Shown: piece after piece, positions 35,752-43,966 of the stretch
Layout: every line of letters starts with the position of its first letter
Position numbering within the stretch: position 1 is the first letter of the stretch
From: Pseudomonas sp. Fl4BN1
GTDB taxonomy: Bacteria > Pseudomonadota > Gammaproteobacteria > Pseudomonadales > Pseudomonadaceae
Assembly (NCBI RefSeq): GCF_009908285.1
Contig: NZ_JAAARM010000012.1
Location: forward strand, 124,001-188,000
Reading direction: 5' to 3'
Length of the DNA: 64,000 nucleotides
Notes under the pieces: generated by a model
What the model saw: the letters and a program-made list of their open reading frames with translations, nothing else
What the model was told of the DNA's origin: nothing
Database searches by the model: none
Made by a program: the position numbers and the translations under genes

Positions 35752-37826
35752 GGCGTGTCCCGGGAGGTGTGAGGGATCCAGGGGCGACCCCATTTGGCTT
35801 CATAGAGGGCCTTGTTACGGTCGAACAGCTGTTGGCGCTTGCTCTCGGGCATCTGGTTGAACGAGGCCGAAAGATGATGATGAATGAACACGTCTTCGGC
35901 AAAGGCGCAGGACAACCCCGCTTGTTCGACCCGGCGGCAGTAGTCGTCGTCCTCGAAGAAGCCCAGGCCGAAGGCTTCGTCCAGCGGTCCCACGCGTTGG
36001 TAGGTTGATCTTGGCAGCATCACGGCAAAAAAACCGAGCGTGGCGCAGGGTATCGTCAGGCCGATATGGCGCCAGGTGTATTGCCGGGCGCGGATCGGCA
36101 TGTCCCTCAGTGACGGGTAGCTGATGTCGATCTTCGCTTCATTGCCAATGTTGTTGGTGACCGGCCCGATCAGACCGAGCCCGGGATTACGCTGCAGGTG
36201 ACGACGAAGGCTCTGCGCCCAGCCGGGCGTGACCTGGGTGTCGTTGTTGAGCAGGGCCAGGAACTCGCCCTTGGCCAGGGCCAGTCCCTGGTTGTTGGCT
36301 GCGGCGAAGCCCAGGTTGGCGCTATTGAGGATCAGTGAGTGTCCAGTGTTGGTGGCCCATTGCTGTAGAAACTCGACGCTGCCATCGGTGGAGGCGTTGT
36401 CGACGACAATGATTTCCAGCTGCTGCCCCTGGGGATCGGCGGCCAGACTCGCCAGGCAGTCGCGGGTGAAAGCCAGATTGTTGTAGGTCACCACGATCAC
36501 GCTCACCAGCGGCTCGTGATGAACGCCCTCGGTCAGGGCAACCAGCGTCTGTACCCGGTGCTCCCAAGTCTGTTGCGCGGCGAAGTCCTGGCGTTGGCGT
36601 GAGGCGGTGGAGGGGAAGGGCTCCTTCAGCGCCTGGGCGATGGCCTCGATAAAGGCGGGGGCGTCCTTGGCGATCCTGACCTGCTGGCTGAACTCATGCA
36701 ATTCGGGAAGATCCACCGCCACCACTGGCTTGCCGGCGCTCAGGTACTCGTAAACCTTGACCGGATTGGTCGCCAGAGTCAGAGCCTCGATCCGGAACGG
36801 CAGGAGGCAGACGTCGAAAGCCTGCAGGTAAGCGGACAGTTGCCCATAAGGCACTTCGCCGGTCAGCTTGATGTTGGCATGACGCCGCAGGCGTGGGCCT
36901 ATGCGGTCGGTATCTGCGCCAATCAGCAGCACCGTACAGTCGCTAAAGGCGTCGGCGATAGCGGATACCAGTTCTAAGTCGAACCAGGGCGCCAGCGCCC
37001 CGTAATAGCCGATCACCGGGCGTCCTTGCGGGTCCTGATAGCAGCGCTCCGGAACCTTGGAGAAATAGCCGAAATCGGCGGCGTTACGCAGCACCTCGCG
37101 CTGTTTGCCAGGTGCTACCGGGCTGTGTTCGCTCCAGTACTGTTTAAGCCACGCCGAGGCAAACAGCGTCATATCGGCTTCGTGTATCAGCTCTTGTTCC
37201 AGCGGCAACAGACCTTGGGCGTTGTTGCCAAACCCTTGATGGTGATCCATGCAGTCATAGACCACTTGGCTGTTGGGGAGCACCCCGGCGATGGGCCACC
37301 AGAAGGGATGCTGGACCAGCGATATCACCTGGGTAGAGTTCGCCCAGGCAAGGAGCTCGCCGATACTGTGGCGCAACTGGTGGACCACCGCCTGATCCGG
37401 AGCAGAGTGGTAGATGATCGGGGCTGCGCGGGCAAACAGCCGTACCTCAAACAGGCGCCCCGACTGATCCAGTGGTCGTAGCGAAAAGCCGGCGCGCAGG
37501 TCATCTTCCAGAGTGGCCGAGACATAGAACACCCGGCGTCCGCCGAGGCTCAGTCCCTGGGCCAGATGCTGTGGCCGCTGGTGGCGAAAATCCCAGTCGA
37601 TAACTCCCCAGAATATGTAGTCCGGAAGGTTCGAGAGCGATTCCTGCAGTACACCGGGTGGAGGCTGAAACTCGATATGTGCCAGGACCTGTCGGCGGGT
37701 TGCCTTTTGGGCAGGCAACAACATCCGCTGATAGAGCCGGCTCAATAATGCCCTCAGGGAATAGGGCAGTGGCAGCCTTCGATAGGCATTGCGCAGATGT
37801 CGGAACAGCGTCGCACGATCAGGCAT
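35748..37826 (-). CDS. two-domain glycosyltransferase, GT4-like plus GT2 fusion
   Basis: 692 residues. Residues about 60-420 form a GT-B domain with DWDFRHQRPQHLAQGLSLGG, VIGYYGALAPWFDLELVSA and LPFRIEALTLATNPVKVYEYLSAGKPVVA. Residues about 440-680 form a GT-A (GT2) domain with VSVIVVTYNNLAFTRDCL, VVDNASTDGSVEF, LLNNDTQVTPGW (donor/metal site near 530) and GFFEDDDYCRRVEQAG. One polypeptide can thus add two sugars in turn or act as a polymerase. AAGGA lies before the ATG, which follows the oxygenase stop by 56 bases, the largest gap in the operon. The stop overlaps the next ATG. Confidence 0.9.
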   Translation of the reverse strand: MPDRATLFRHLRNAYRRLPLPYSLRALLSRLYQRMLLPAQKATRRQVLAHIEFQPPPGVLQESLSNLPDYIFWGVIDWDFRHQRPQHLAQGLSLGGRRVFYVSATLEDDLRAGFSLRPLDQSGRLFEVRLFARAAPIIYHSAPDQAVVHQLRHSIGELLAWANSTQVISLVQHPFWWPIAGVLPNSQVVYDCMDHHQGFGNNAQGLLPLEQELIHEADMTLFASAWLKQYWSEHSPVAPGKQREVLRNAADFGYFSKVPERCYQDPQGRPVIGYYGALAPWFDLELVSAIADAFSDCTVLLIGADTDRIGPRLRRHANIKLTGEVPYGQLSAYLQAFDVCLLPFRIEALTLATNPVKVYEYLSAGKPVVAVDLPELHEFSQQVRIAKDAPAFIEAIAQALKEPFPSTASRQRQDFAAQQTWEHRVQTLVALTEGVHHEPLVSVIVVTYNNLAFTRDCLASLAADPQGQQLEIIVVDNASTDGSVEFLQQWATNTGHSLILNSANLGFAAANNQGLALAKGEFLALLNNDTQVTPGWAQSLRRHLQRNPGLGLIGPVTNNIGNEAKIDISYPSLRDMPIRARQYTWRHIGLTIPCATLGFFAVMLPRSTYQRVGPLDEAFGLGFFEDDDYCRRVEQAGLSCAFAEDVFIHHHLSASFNQMPESKRQQLFDRNKALYEAKWGRPWIPHTSRDTP

Positions 37827-37882
37827 TGTGATCCTTGGCTGACTGCAGAGCGGCGGCGCGGTCCATTCGCTGCGAGTGTGCT

Positions 37883-38584
37883 TTAGCCATGAGGGGCCTC
37901 ATAGTCATGCAGTGGTGTCTGGTCTCCAGTTGGCCACATCGAACTCAGGGAGTCCGGGCGGTAGAAGGTGACGGTCATGCTGCGGCGCGAGGTTTGGCAA
38001 CTGTCCACCACTTGCGACACCGCGTGCCATGAATGGTCGGCGCGCACCAGCACTGCGGAGTTGCCCACCAGTGGTGGTATCACCGCGATCACATCCTTCG
38101 GGTTCGCAGAGTGCAGGATGTTCAGGCAGCCACCATCCTCGATGTTCCAGGAATCGTTGAAATACAGGATATGGGTCACTAGCTTGTCGCTGAGGTCGGG
38201 ATGAGGGCCCAGGCAGGCTTGCGGCCCATAGTGGAAGACGTTGACCTCCATGGGCGCTGTCCGCAGGTCGATATCGGTCAGTTCCGACAGCGCCAGGCGA
38301 TAGGCCGGTGCAGTCAGCTCTTGGGCCAGTTGCAGCCAGGCAGGGCTCAGGCTTTGCGCATTGACAATGCGCCCGGTGCCCATTTCCACCAGTTGTCGTG
38401 CCTGATATTCGTAGTCTTTTTCTCCGCCATACCCGTAAACCCTCTTGAAGGCGTCATGGGGGTAAGTGGCTGCCAGTGCGGCAGCATTCTCGGCTGAGTA
38501 AAGATTACCGATCTGTCCCCAGCGAAAGGGTTGGCTGTGCAGTGGCTGTTTGGTGAGCTTGGTCAGGTCTAGCATCGTGGTCAT
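37883..38584 (-). CDS. 2-oxoglutarate/Fe(II)-dependent oxygenase
   Basis: 233 residues from the ATG overlapping the preceding stop. The double-stranded beta-helix iron site is visible: HPD (His128, Asp130) in GPHPDLSDKL, distal His in RADHSWHAVS (184 or 187), and the 2OG-binding Arg in SRRSMTVTFYRP (about 201). Such enzymes hydroxylate or demethylate; within polysaccharide loci they are rare and poorly studied. Its place between a pyruvyl-transferase-like gene and glycosyltransferases suggests it modifies a sugar or a chain end (inference). A prolyl-hydroxylase-like action on a protein is the alternative. Confidence 0.85.
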   Translation of the reverse strand: MTTMLDLTKLTKQPLHSQPFRWGQIGNLYSAENAAALAATYPHDAFKRVYGYGGEKDYEYQARQLVEMGTGRIVNAQSLSPAWLQLAQELTAPAYRLALSELTDIDLRTAPMEVNVFHYGPQACLGPHPDLSDKLVTHILYFNDSWNIEDGGCLNILHSANPKDVIAVIPPLVGNSAVLVRADHSWHAVSQVVDSCQTSRRSMTVTFYRPDSLSSMWPTGDQTPLHDYEAPHG

Positions 38585-39957
38585 CTTCCCAATAGATATT
38601 TGAAACGGCGGCGGATGGAGCGCAGCGGTGCGGTGATTCGATACGAGCTGGAGCGATACATCCGGTCGAGTTCGCTGCGGGTCTGGCTCATGAGTTCCTG
38701 TTGCTGCCTGTGCAGTTGTGTCAACTGCTGCCACTGCGTTTTCAACTGATCCAGCTCTGCTTGTTGGCTCAGGCATTCCTCGCGCCCGTCCAGACGGGTT
38801 TCTTCCAGCAGGCTGGGCAGTGACTGCCAGAACTGGTTCATTGGCTGACTGGTGGGGCGATGACCCTGGGTGATGAGTTCGGCCACCTGATCCCAATGAC
38901 GGCGCAACTGTTCCTGGGACTCGATCAATCTGGAGCAGGAACAGCGCTGGCCCAGGCGTTCGACAAACCACTGCGGATCGATGACCTGGTTGGCGTGCAG
39001 TGGGTAGATCCCCTGGTACTGCAGCAGGGCGGTGTATTTGCCGCTGTTCAGGTTGGCCGAACTGAAGATGGGGACACCGAAGGCCAGGGCGGTAATCGCC
39101 AGGTGATAGCTGTGGCCGATCACGCCCTGGGCGTGGCCGAGGATTTCAGCCAGCAGCAGTGGGGCTGGCCAGGTCGGCAGGCTCACGGCCCGTGGCAGGT
39201 CGGCGCCGAGAATCGACTCGTGATCACCCAGCACTGGGCCGATGGGCAGTAGTAGCAGTTGCCAAGGGGCAAATAGCGCCGAGTGGGTTTTCCACAGTTG
39301 TAGAAAACTTTCCAGGCCGGCAATCGAATGCACCACCAGGTAGGGGCCGTTCAAACCGGCCTGTTCACAGAGCAGGCGGTACTCGTTGGACGGCTGCTGC
39401 AGGTCGATGAGGTTGGGCAGGCCAAAGGCGGTGTCCGGCAGTACCTCGACCCGGGCCTGGTCACTCAAGGCCGACAGGGTTGCCTGCGACAGTGCATCGC
39501 GCACTTGGACGTGGGGGCTGAGTTCCAGGGTCAGCTTGAGCAGCGGCGTCGCCCAGGACGGAATATCGTTGCAGTGCATGCCCGGTGCGTTCCATATCAA
39601 CGGTACACCGTGTTGCAGGGCAAGCAGCGCCGGCGACAGCCAATACCCGGTAGGGTGGTGAATCTCCGGAGTCGGCGGGTAGTAACCGCTGGCCACCAGC
39701 TTGTCGAAGCGAATGATGAAGCCGCCGCCGATCAGCACTCCGTCCAGGGTGTCTATCAACCGCGGCAGTTCGCTGACCGAGGTCACCGGATAAGGCCACT
39801 CCGGCGTGGAGCGACTGTGATAGGAGAAAGCGTGGAGTTGCACTGCGCCCAGGCGTGCCTGCAACTCTGTCTTGGCGATAAGGGGAAACAACAGGTCGCC
39901 GTAATTGGCCACGTCAAAGGTGCCGAAGATCGCGACTTGCCACTCTTTGTCACTCAT
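38581..39957 (-). CDS. polysaccharide pyruvyl transferase-like protein with coiled-coil tail
   Basis: 458 residues. Residues about 1-385 match the pyruvyl-transferase/CsaB family: AIFGTFDVANYGDLLFPLIA, DGVLIGGGFIIRFD, LIWNAPGMH, HVQVRDALSQ, EVLPDTAFGLP, and the catalytic-region GHSYHLAITALAFGVPIFS. Family members add a pyruvate ketal to sugars using PEP. Residues about 394-434 are a Gln/Leu-rich coiled coil, followed by a basic tail with SSSYRITAPLRSIRRR, a motif I recall at the ends of several polysaccharide glycosyltransferases. The ATG overlaps the wzt stop (ATGA). The sugar target is unknown. Confidence 0.85.
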   Translation of the reverse strand: MSDKEWQVAIFGTFDVANYGDLLFPLIAKTELQARLGAVQLHAFSYHSRSTPEWPYPVTSVSELPRLIDTLDGVLIGGGFIIRFDKLVASGYYPPTPEIHHPTGYWLSPALLALQHGVPLIWNAPGMHCNDIPSWATPLLKLTLELSPHVQVRDALSQATLSALSDQARVEVLPDTAFGLPNLIDLQQPSNEYRLLCEQAGLNGPYLVVHSIAGLESFLQLWKTHSALFAPWQLLLLPIGPVLGDHESILGADLPRAVSLPTWPAPLLLAEILGHAQGVIGHSYHLAITALAFGVPIFSSANLNSGKYTALLQYQGIYPLHANQVIDPQWFVERLGQRCSCSRLIESQEQLRRHWDQVAELITQGHRPTSQPMNQFWQSLPSLLEETRLDGREECLSQQAELDQLKTQWQQLTQLHRQQQELMSQTRSELDRMYRSSSYRITAPLRSIRRRFKYLLGR

Positions 39958-41228
39958 GAGCGCTCCTCGATTGCCGTGGGTTCTTGAAGTTCGGCGGGTA
40001 CAGGTTCGATGTGCAAGTCGACGATTCCCAGGAAATGCTTGGTGCCTGGCAGCATGTCGAAGGCCAGGAGGGCCACCTGTTTTTCGATCAGGTGGGAGGT
40101 TTCTTCCGTTTCGCCGTTCATCAGCTTGAGGGTGATGTGGTAGCGCCCCGCAGCCAGGTTGGCAGCGAATTTCAGGCGGATCCGGGCGTCGCGCCAGCCG
40201 TTGCGGGCGGCATCGCTGCACAGCGGCACGTTGATCCCGCTGACCACCAGTAGCCGGGCTTCCTGGATGGTCAGGCTGATATTGGGTCGGGTAATGGCAT
40301 CGCTGATAAGGGTGTCGACGGCGATCTCGATCGTGTCCCCATAGACAAAACTGGAGTACAGCGTTCCGGTACTGCAGAACACGGCCGAGGTGATCCGTCC
40401 TTCAGCGGTGCCGAACGCCATGCCACGCTCCGGGTTGAGCGCCGTTTTTGGGGTGACCTGAATCGCTCCGTCACTGGCCCAGCGTCGTTGCTCGTCGCGC
40501 ATGTCCAGCAGGTAGAGCTCGGCCATCGCCTCCGACGTACCACTGGCACGAATCTCGCCGTCACGTAGGTACAGCGTCCGGTTGCAGAAGCGTTTGACCA
40601 TGCTCATGTCGTGGGACACGAACAGCAGGGTCATGCCTTGGCGAGTCAGGCGATCCAGCCGCTCCAGGCACTTGAACTGAAAGGACGCGTCGCCGACCGC
40701 CAGGGCTTCGTCGACAATCAGGATGTCTGGCTCGACACAGACCGAAACGGCAAAGGCCAGGCGCACCAGCATGCCGCTGGAGTAGGTCTTGGTGGGGTGG
40801 TCGATGAACTCGCCAATATTGGCGAAGGCGGCGATTTCGTCGAAGCGTGCCTCGATTTCCGCACGCTTCAGGCCCAGCACCGCGCCGTTCAGATAGACGT
40901 TCTCGCGGCCGGTGAACTCCGGATTGAAGCCTGAACCCAGTTCCAGCAGGGCGGCGATCCGGCCGTGACAGACCACGCTTCCGGTGGAGGCGGTGCTGGT
41001 GCCGCAGATCAGTTGCAGCAAGGTCGACTTGCCACTGCCGTTGCGGCCGATGATGCCTACGGTCTCGCCCCGGCGAATCTCTAGCGAGACCGCTTTCAGG
41101 GCCCAGAACTCGCGATAGCGTCGCTTGCCGCGAGGCCGCAGCAATTGCAGCAAGCGGTCCCGGGGCTGTTCGTAGATCTGGTAGCACTTGCCCAGTTCTT
41201 GGGTCTTGATTGCTAGATCAGAGCACAT
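39954..41228 (-). CDS. wzt: Wzt-type ABC ATPase with C-terminal glycan-binding-like domain
   Basis: 424 residues. The ATPase domain (about 1-245) has Walker [15 protein letters not shown] near 60-70, the ABC signature SSGMLVRLAFAVSV, Walker B ILIVDEALAVGD, and switch His in FVSHDMSMVKRF. Beyond it, about 280-424 form a beta-rich domain (GRITSAVFCS, SLTIQEARLLVVSGINVPL, GRYHITLKLMNGETEETSHLI) like the Wzt carbohydrate-binding domains of E. coli O8/O9a, which recognise the finished chain end. With Wzm it exports an undecaprenyl-linked glycan across the inner membrane. It overlaps wzm by 11 bases. Confidence 0.92.
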   Translation of the reverse strand: MCSDLAIKTQELGKCYQIYEQPRDRLLQLLRPRGKRRYREFWALKAVSLEIRRGETVGIIGRNGSGKSTLLQLICGTSTASTGSVVCHGRIAALLELGSGFNPEFTGRENVYLNGAVLGLKRAEIEARFDEIAAFANIGEFIDHPTKTYSSGMLVRLAFAVSVCVEPDILIVDEALAVGDASFQFKCLERLDRLTRQGMTLLFVSHDMSMVKRFCNRTLYLRDGEIRASGTSEAMAELYLLDMRDEQRRWASDGAIQVTPKTALNPERGMAFGTAEGRITSAVFCSTGTLYSSFVYGDTIEIAVDTLISDAITRPNISLTIQEARLLVVSGINVPLCSDAARNGWRDARIRLKFAANLAAGRYHITLKLMNGETEETSHLIEKQVALLAFDMLPGTKHFLGIVDLHIEPVPAELQEPTAIEERS

Positions 41229-42033
41229 CGGCGAACCCCTGGCGGGCTTTCTCGAACCACGCCCGCCCGCAGAATGCCACGGCGGCAGCCACCACCATTT
41301 GCCCCAGCCACAGGTTGATATTGGGCACCACGCCCCAGATCAGTACGTCGCGGGCGAACTCGATCACCAGGGTCAGCGGGTTCAGATAGAGCCAGTGCTG
41401 GTAGGACTCAGGCAATGCGCTCACCGGATAGAACACTGCGGAGAGCAGCATCAAGGCTGACATCAGCACCCCGATGACCTGGCCGATATCCCGCAGATAG
41501 GCCCCCAGCGAGGCGAGTATCCATGACAGCCCGAGGGTGAACAGCGCCAAGGGCAGCAACACCAAGGGAAACAGCAGGGCGGTGAGCGGAGGTAGGCCGA
41601 ACATCAGCAGATAGAAGAGCAGCCAGGCGATGAAGCTCACCAAGGTGTGGAACATTACGGCCCCGAGCATCACGCACGGCAGGATATGCAAGGGGAAGAC
41701 CACTTTTTTGACGTAGTTGACGTTGCTCAGGATCAGTCCGGGGGCGCGGCTGATGCATTCTGAAAACAGGTTGAAGACCATCATGCCGGTGAATACCAGC
41801 AGGGCGAATTCGCTTTTGGAGTCGCTGCCGTTTCCCCAGCGCACCTTGAACACCACGCTGAATACGAAGGTGTACACCAGCAGCATGAAAAGGGGGTTGA
41901 GAAAGGACCAGAGCAGTCCCGCGATCGAACCTCGATATCTGCCGAGGACTTCGCGCTCAATCAGGGCCAATAGCAGTTCTTGATGGCGCCAGGGCCTGAA
42001 AGTAAAACGATTCAGCGCGTTACCCCTTGTCAA
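41218..42033 (-). CDS. wzm: Wzm-type ABC-2 polysaccharide export permease
   Basis: 271 residues with about six membrane helices (for example LLWSFLNPLFMLLVYTFVF and SFIAWLLFYLLMFG). The start GRYRGSIAGLLWSFLNPL is the ABC-2 signature of O-antigen, teichoic-acid and capsule permeases. It begins with TTG at 42031-42033, supported by AAGGAG six bases upstream; no in-frame ATG precedes the domain. First gene of the glycan operon, so the operon promoter should lie in 42034-42280, an AT-richer stretch in which I see no certain -35/-10 pair and no JUMPstart-type element. Confidence 0.92.
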   Translation of the reverse strand: MTRGNALNRFTFRPWRHQELLLALIEREVLGRYRGSIAGLLWSFLNPLFMLLVYTFVFSVVFKVRWGNGSDSKSEFALLVFTGMMVFNLFSECISRAPGLILSNVNYVKKVVFPLHILPCVMLGAVMFHTLVSFIAWLLFYLLMFGLPPLTALLFPLVLLPLALFTLGLSWILASLGAYLRDIGQVIGVLMSALMLLSAVFYPVSALPESYQHWLYLNPLTLVIEFARDVLIWGVVPNINLWLGQMVVAAAVAFCGRAWFEKARQGFADVL

Positions 42034-42283
42034 CGTCCACTCCTTGGCAATCAGCTTCCAACATCACGACATGTACGGCTACTAGAGGTACAGAGAAATG
42101 GGGTGACGGTTTTAATCGAAGCATTTCAATGGATTGTGTATAGACCAGAAATGCATGAAGCGAGGATGTGAAAAGTATTTTTTATCAGCATTGGCCGAAG
42201 GGCATTCTTGAGGAGCATCCGGAAGGTGGTTCGCGAAGGGCTGGCGGAGTCCGTTGGCCGGTCCGCCAGGCTTGCCGATCAAA
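42034..42283. other. gene-free, AT-richer leader of the glycan operon
   Basis: The 250 bases between wzm and azoR contain T/A-rich runs (around 42110-42185) that differ from the GC-rich surroundings. No open frame with a ribosome site, no hairpin with a T-run and no convincing promoter pair was found by eye. It must hold the promoter of wzm and the end of azoR. Confidence 0.5.
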
Positions 42284-42934
42284 CTAGCGATATCGTGTTG
42301 CTAGGCGATCCGCCAGGGCTTGTGCCTGCAGGGATGTGACTTTTCGGGAGGCTTGGTCGGTGTCCGCTCCGAGGATGGTTTTTTCCACAATCAGCGAATG
42401 CTGGTCGTCGATACCGATGAAATTCAACCAGGCTTCGATATAGGGCTTCTGGAAGTCGAACGCGGGTGCCGGCGTGCTTGACTGGGTGGAAAAGTCCAGG
42501 CCCCGGGCATAGGCCACTACGGCCGTCTTGTCCTGTAGCAGGCCATGCAGTCCACGCTCGGGGTTGAAGCTGAACAGAATGCCTTGATGCGACACCAGGT
42601 CGATGAAGTGCTTGAGCTTGTAGGGAATGCTGAAATTCCACAGCGGTATGGAGAGCACCAGCAGGTCGGCCTGATGCAGAGGGGTGGCCAGTTCCTGAAG
42701 GCGGGTCCAGGCGCTCTGTTCGGCTGTAGTCAATGAGTGGCCGCCAAGGTGGGCGTACTTGGCGTCCATCGTTGTTTGATCGAGTTCCGGCAGTTGCAGA
42801 TTCCACAGGTCCAGGGTGCTGACCTCGGCGTCCGGTACATGCTGTTGAAAGCGTTGGATGAAGCTGCGAGCGATTTCCAGTGAGGCGGAGCGGCGTAGGC
42901 GAGGCGAGCATTGGATGTGCAGGAGCCGGGTCAT
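42284..42934 (-). CDS. azoR: FMN-dependent NADH-azoreductase
   Basis: 216 residues. Flavodoxin-like quinone/azo reductase: phosphate-binding loop HIQCSPRLRRSASLEIA at the N-terminus, and the conserved VLSIPLWNFSIPYKLKHFIDLV near 95-116. The family reduces quinones and azo dyes by two-electron steps with NADH. Length is typical. It is divergent from a LysR gene 80-100 bases away, which probably controls it. Exact substrate unknown. Confidence 0.93.
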   Translation of the reverse strand: MTRLLHIQCSPRLRRSASLEIARSFIQRFQQHVPDAEVSTLDLWNLQLPELDQTTMDAKYAHLGGHSLTTAEQSAWTRLQELATPLHQADLLVLSIPLWNFSIPYKLKHFIDLVSHQGILFSFNPERGLHGLLQDKTAVVAYARGLDFSTQSSTPAPAFDFQKPYIEAWLNFIGIDDQHSLIVEKTILGADTDQASRKVTSLQAQALADRLATRYR

Positions 42935-43016
42935 GAACAGGTCTCTTGGTGGAGGGGGAGCGACTATTGCAACATAGCTATTTTTTAAATATAAATTGTC
43001 AATTAGCGCTCAATTG

Positions 43017-43892
43017 ATGGCGTATCGAAATATGTTCGATGTCTTGTTGCTCCGCACTTTTGTCGCTGTCGTCGATGAGGAAGGATTCAGTCGTGCTGCG
43101 CACAAACTGCACCTGACCCAGTCGGCAGTCAGTGGCCACCTGCGTCGCCTGGAACAGCAGGTCGGCAAGCCACTGCTGCTGCGCACGACCCGTTCACAGC
43201 AACTGACCGCCGATGGCGAGCGGCTGATGGCCTATGCCCGGGCCATCCTGGCATTGAACCGCGATGCCTGGACCGAACTGAAGCGGGTGGCGTTTCATGG
43301 ACGAATGGGCATCGGTCTGTCTGAGGATTTCGCCGAGCCTCGCCTGCTGCGGGCATTGCAAGATTTTGCCGGCCAGTACCCGGGCATCCAGATCGACGTA
43401 GAGGTCAGTGTTCCCGGTACTCTTCTGGACCGTCTGGCCCAGGGCAGTCTGCAGTTGGTGGTGGGGTCGTTATGTGAAACCTCCGAGTCGGGCCAGTTGC
43501 TCTGGTCCGAACCTCTGGTCTGGGTCGGGTTGCCACAGCCGGTTACGCGTCTGCCCGAGCCGTTGCCTCTGGCCTTGTTTCCTGAACCCTGCCCTTATCG
43601 GGCCGTGGCCTTGAGCCGGCTGGCCAAGGCCGGTATCGCGCAGCGTACGGCAATGCTCTGCAGCAGCAACGCGGCCTTGCGCGCGGCGGTGTTGTCCGGT
43701 TTTGCCGTGGCGCCGATGGCGGTCAGCCAATTGGGACCAGGGCTCGCCGCGTTGGGCGCAGAATACGGTTTACCGGCGTTGCCCGATGCCCAGTTCCGCT
43801 TGTTCACCGCGCCCGAGTCGGACCCGGCCATGGTTGCGGCGCTGTCTAAGGTCATCATCGAATATGCTTGCAGCCGGCGATCTACGCTTTAG
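43017..43892 (+). CDS. LysR-family transcriptional regulator
   Basis: 291 residues from the ATG at 43017. The alternative ATG at 43032 gives MFDVLLLRTF, a common LysR beginning; a TTG at 42996 is also open. None has a clear ribosome site. The winged helix is LRTFVAVVDEEGFSRAAHKLHLTQSAVSGHLRRLEQQVGKPLL. The C-terminal effector domain (about 90-290) follows with FHGRMGIGLSEDFAEPRLLRAL. The AT-rich divergent region with azoR (about 42960-43010) should hold the operator; I could not fix a T-N11-A box. The effector is unknown, possibly a quinone or electrophile. Confidence 0.9.
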   Translation: MAYRNMFDVLLLRTFVAVVDEEGFSRAAHKLHLTQSAVSGHLRRLEQQVGKPLLLRTTRSQQLTADGERLMAYARAILALNRDAWTELKRVAFHGRMGIGLSEDFAEPRLLRALQDFAGQYPGIQIDVEVSVPGTLLDRLAQGSLQLVVGSLCETSESGQLLWSEPLVWVGLPQPVTRLPEPLPLALFPEPCPYRAVALSRLAKAGIAQRTAMLCSSNAALRAAVLSGFAVAPMAVSQLGPGLAALGAEYGLPALPDAQFRLFTAPESDPAMVAALSKVIIEYACSRRSTL

Positions 43893-43966
43893 GCATTGCC
43901 CTGTGTGGCCGATAACCTCCGAGTGAGGCGAGGCCACTCACGCCTTTTCCCTTCAGGACGACCTTT

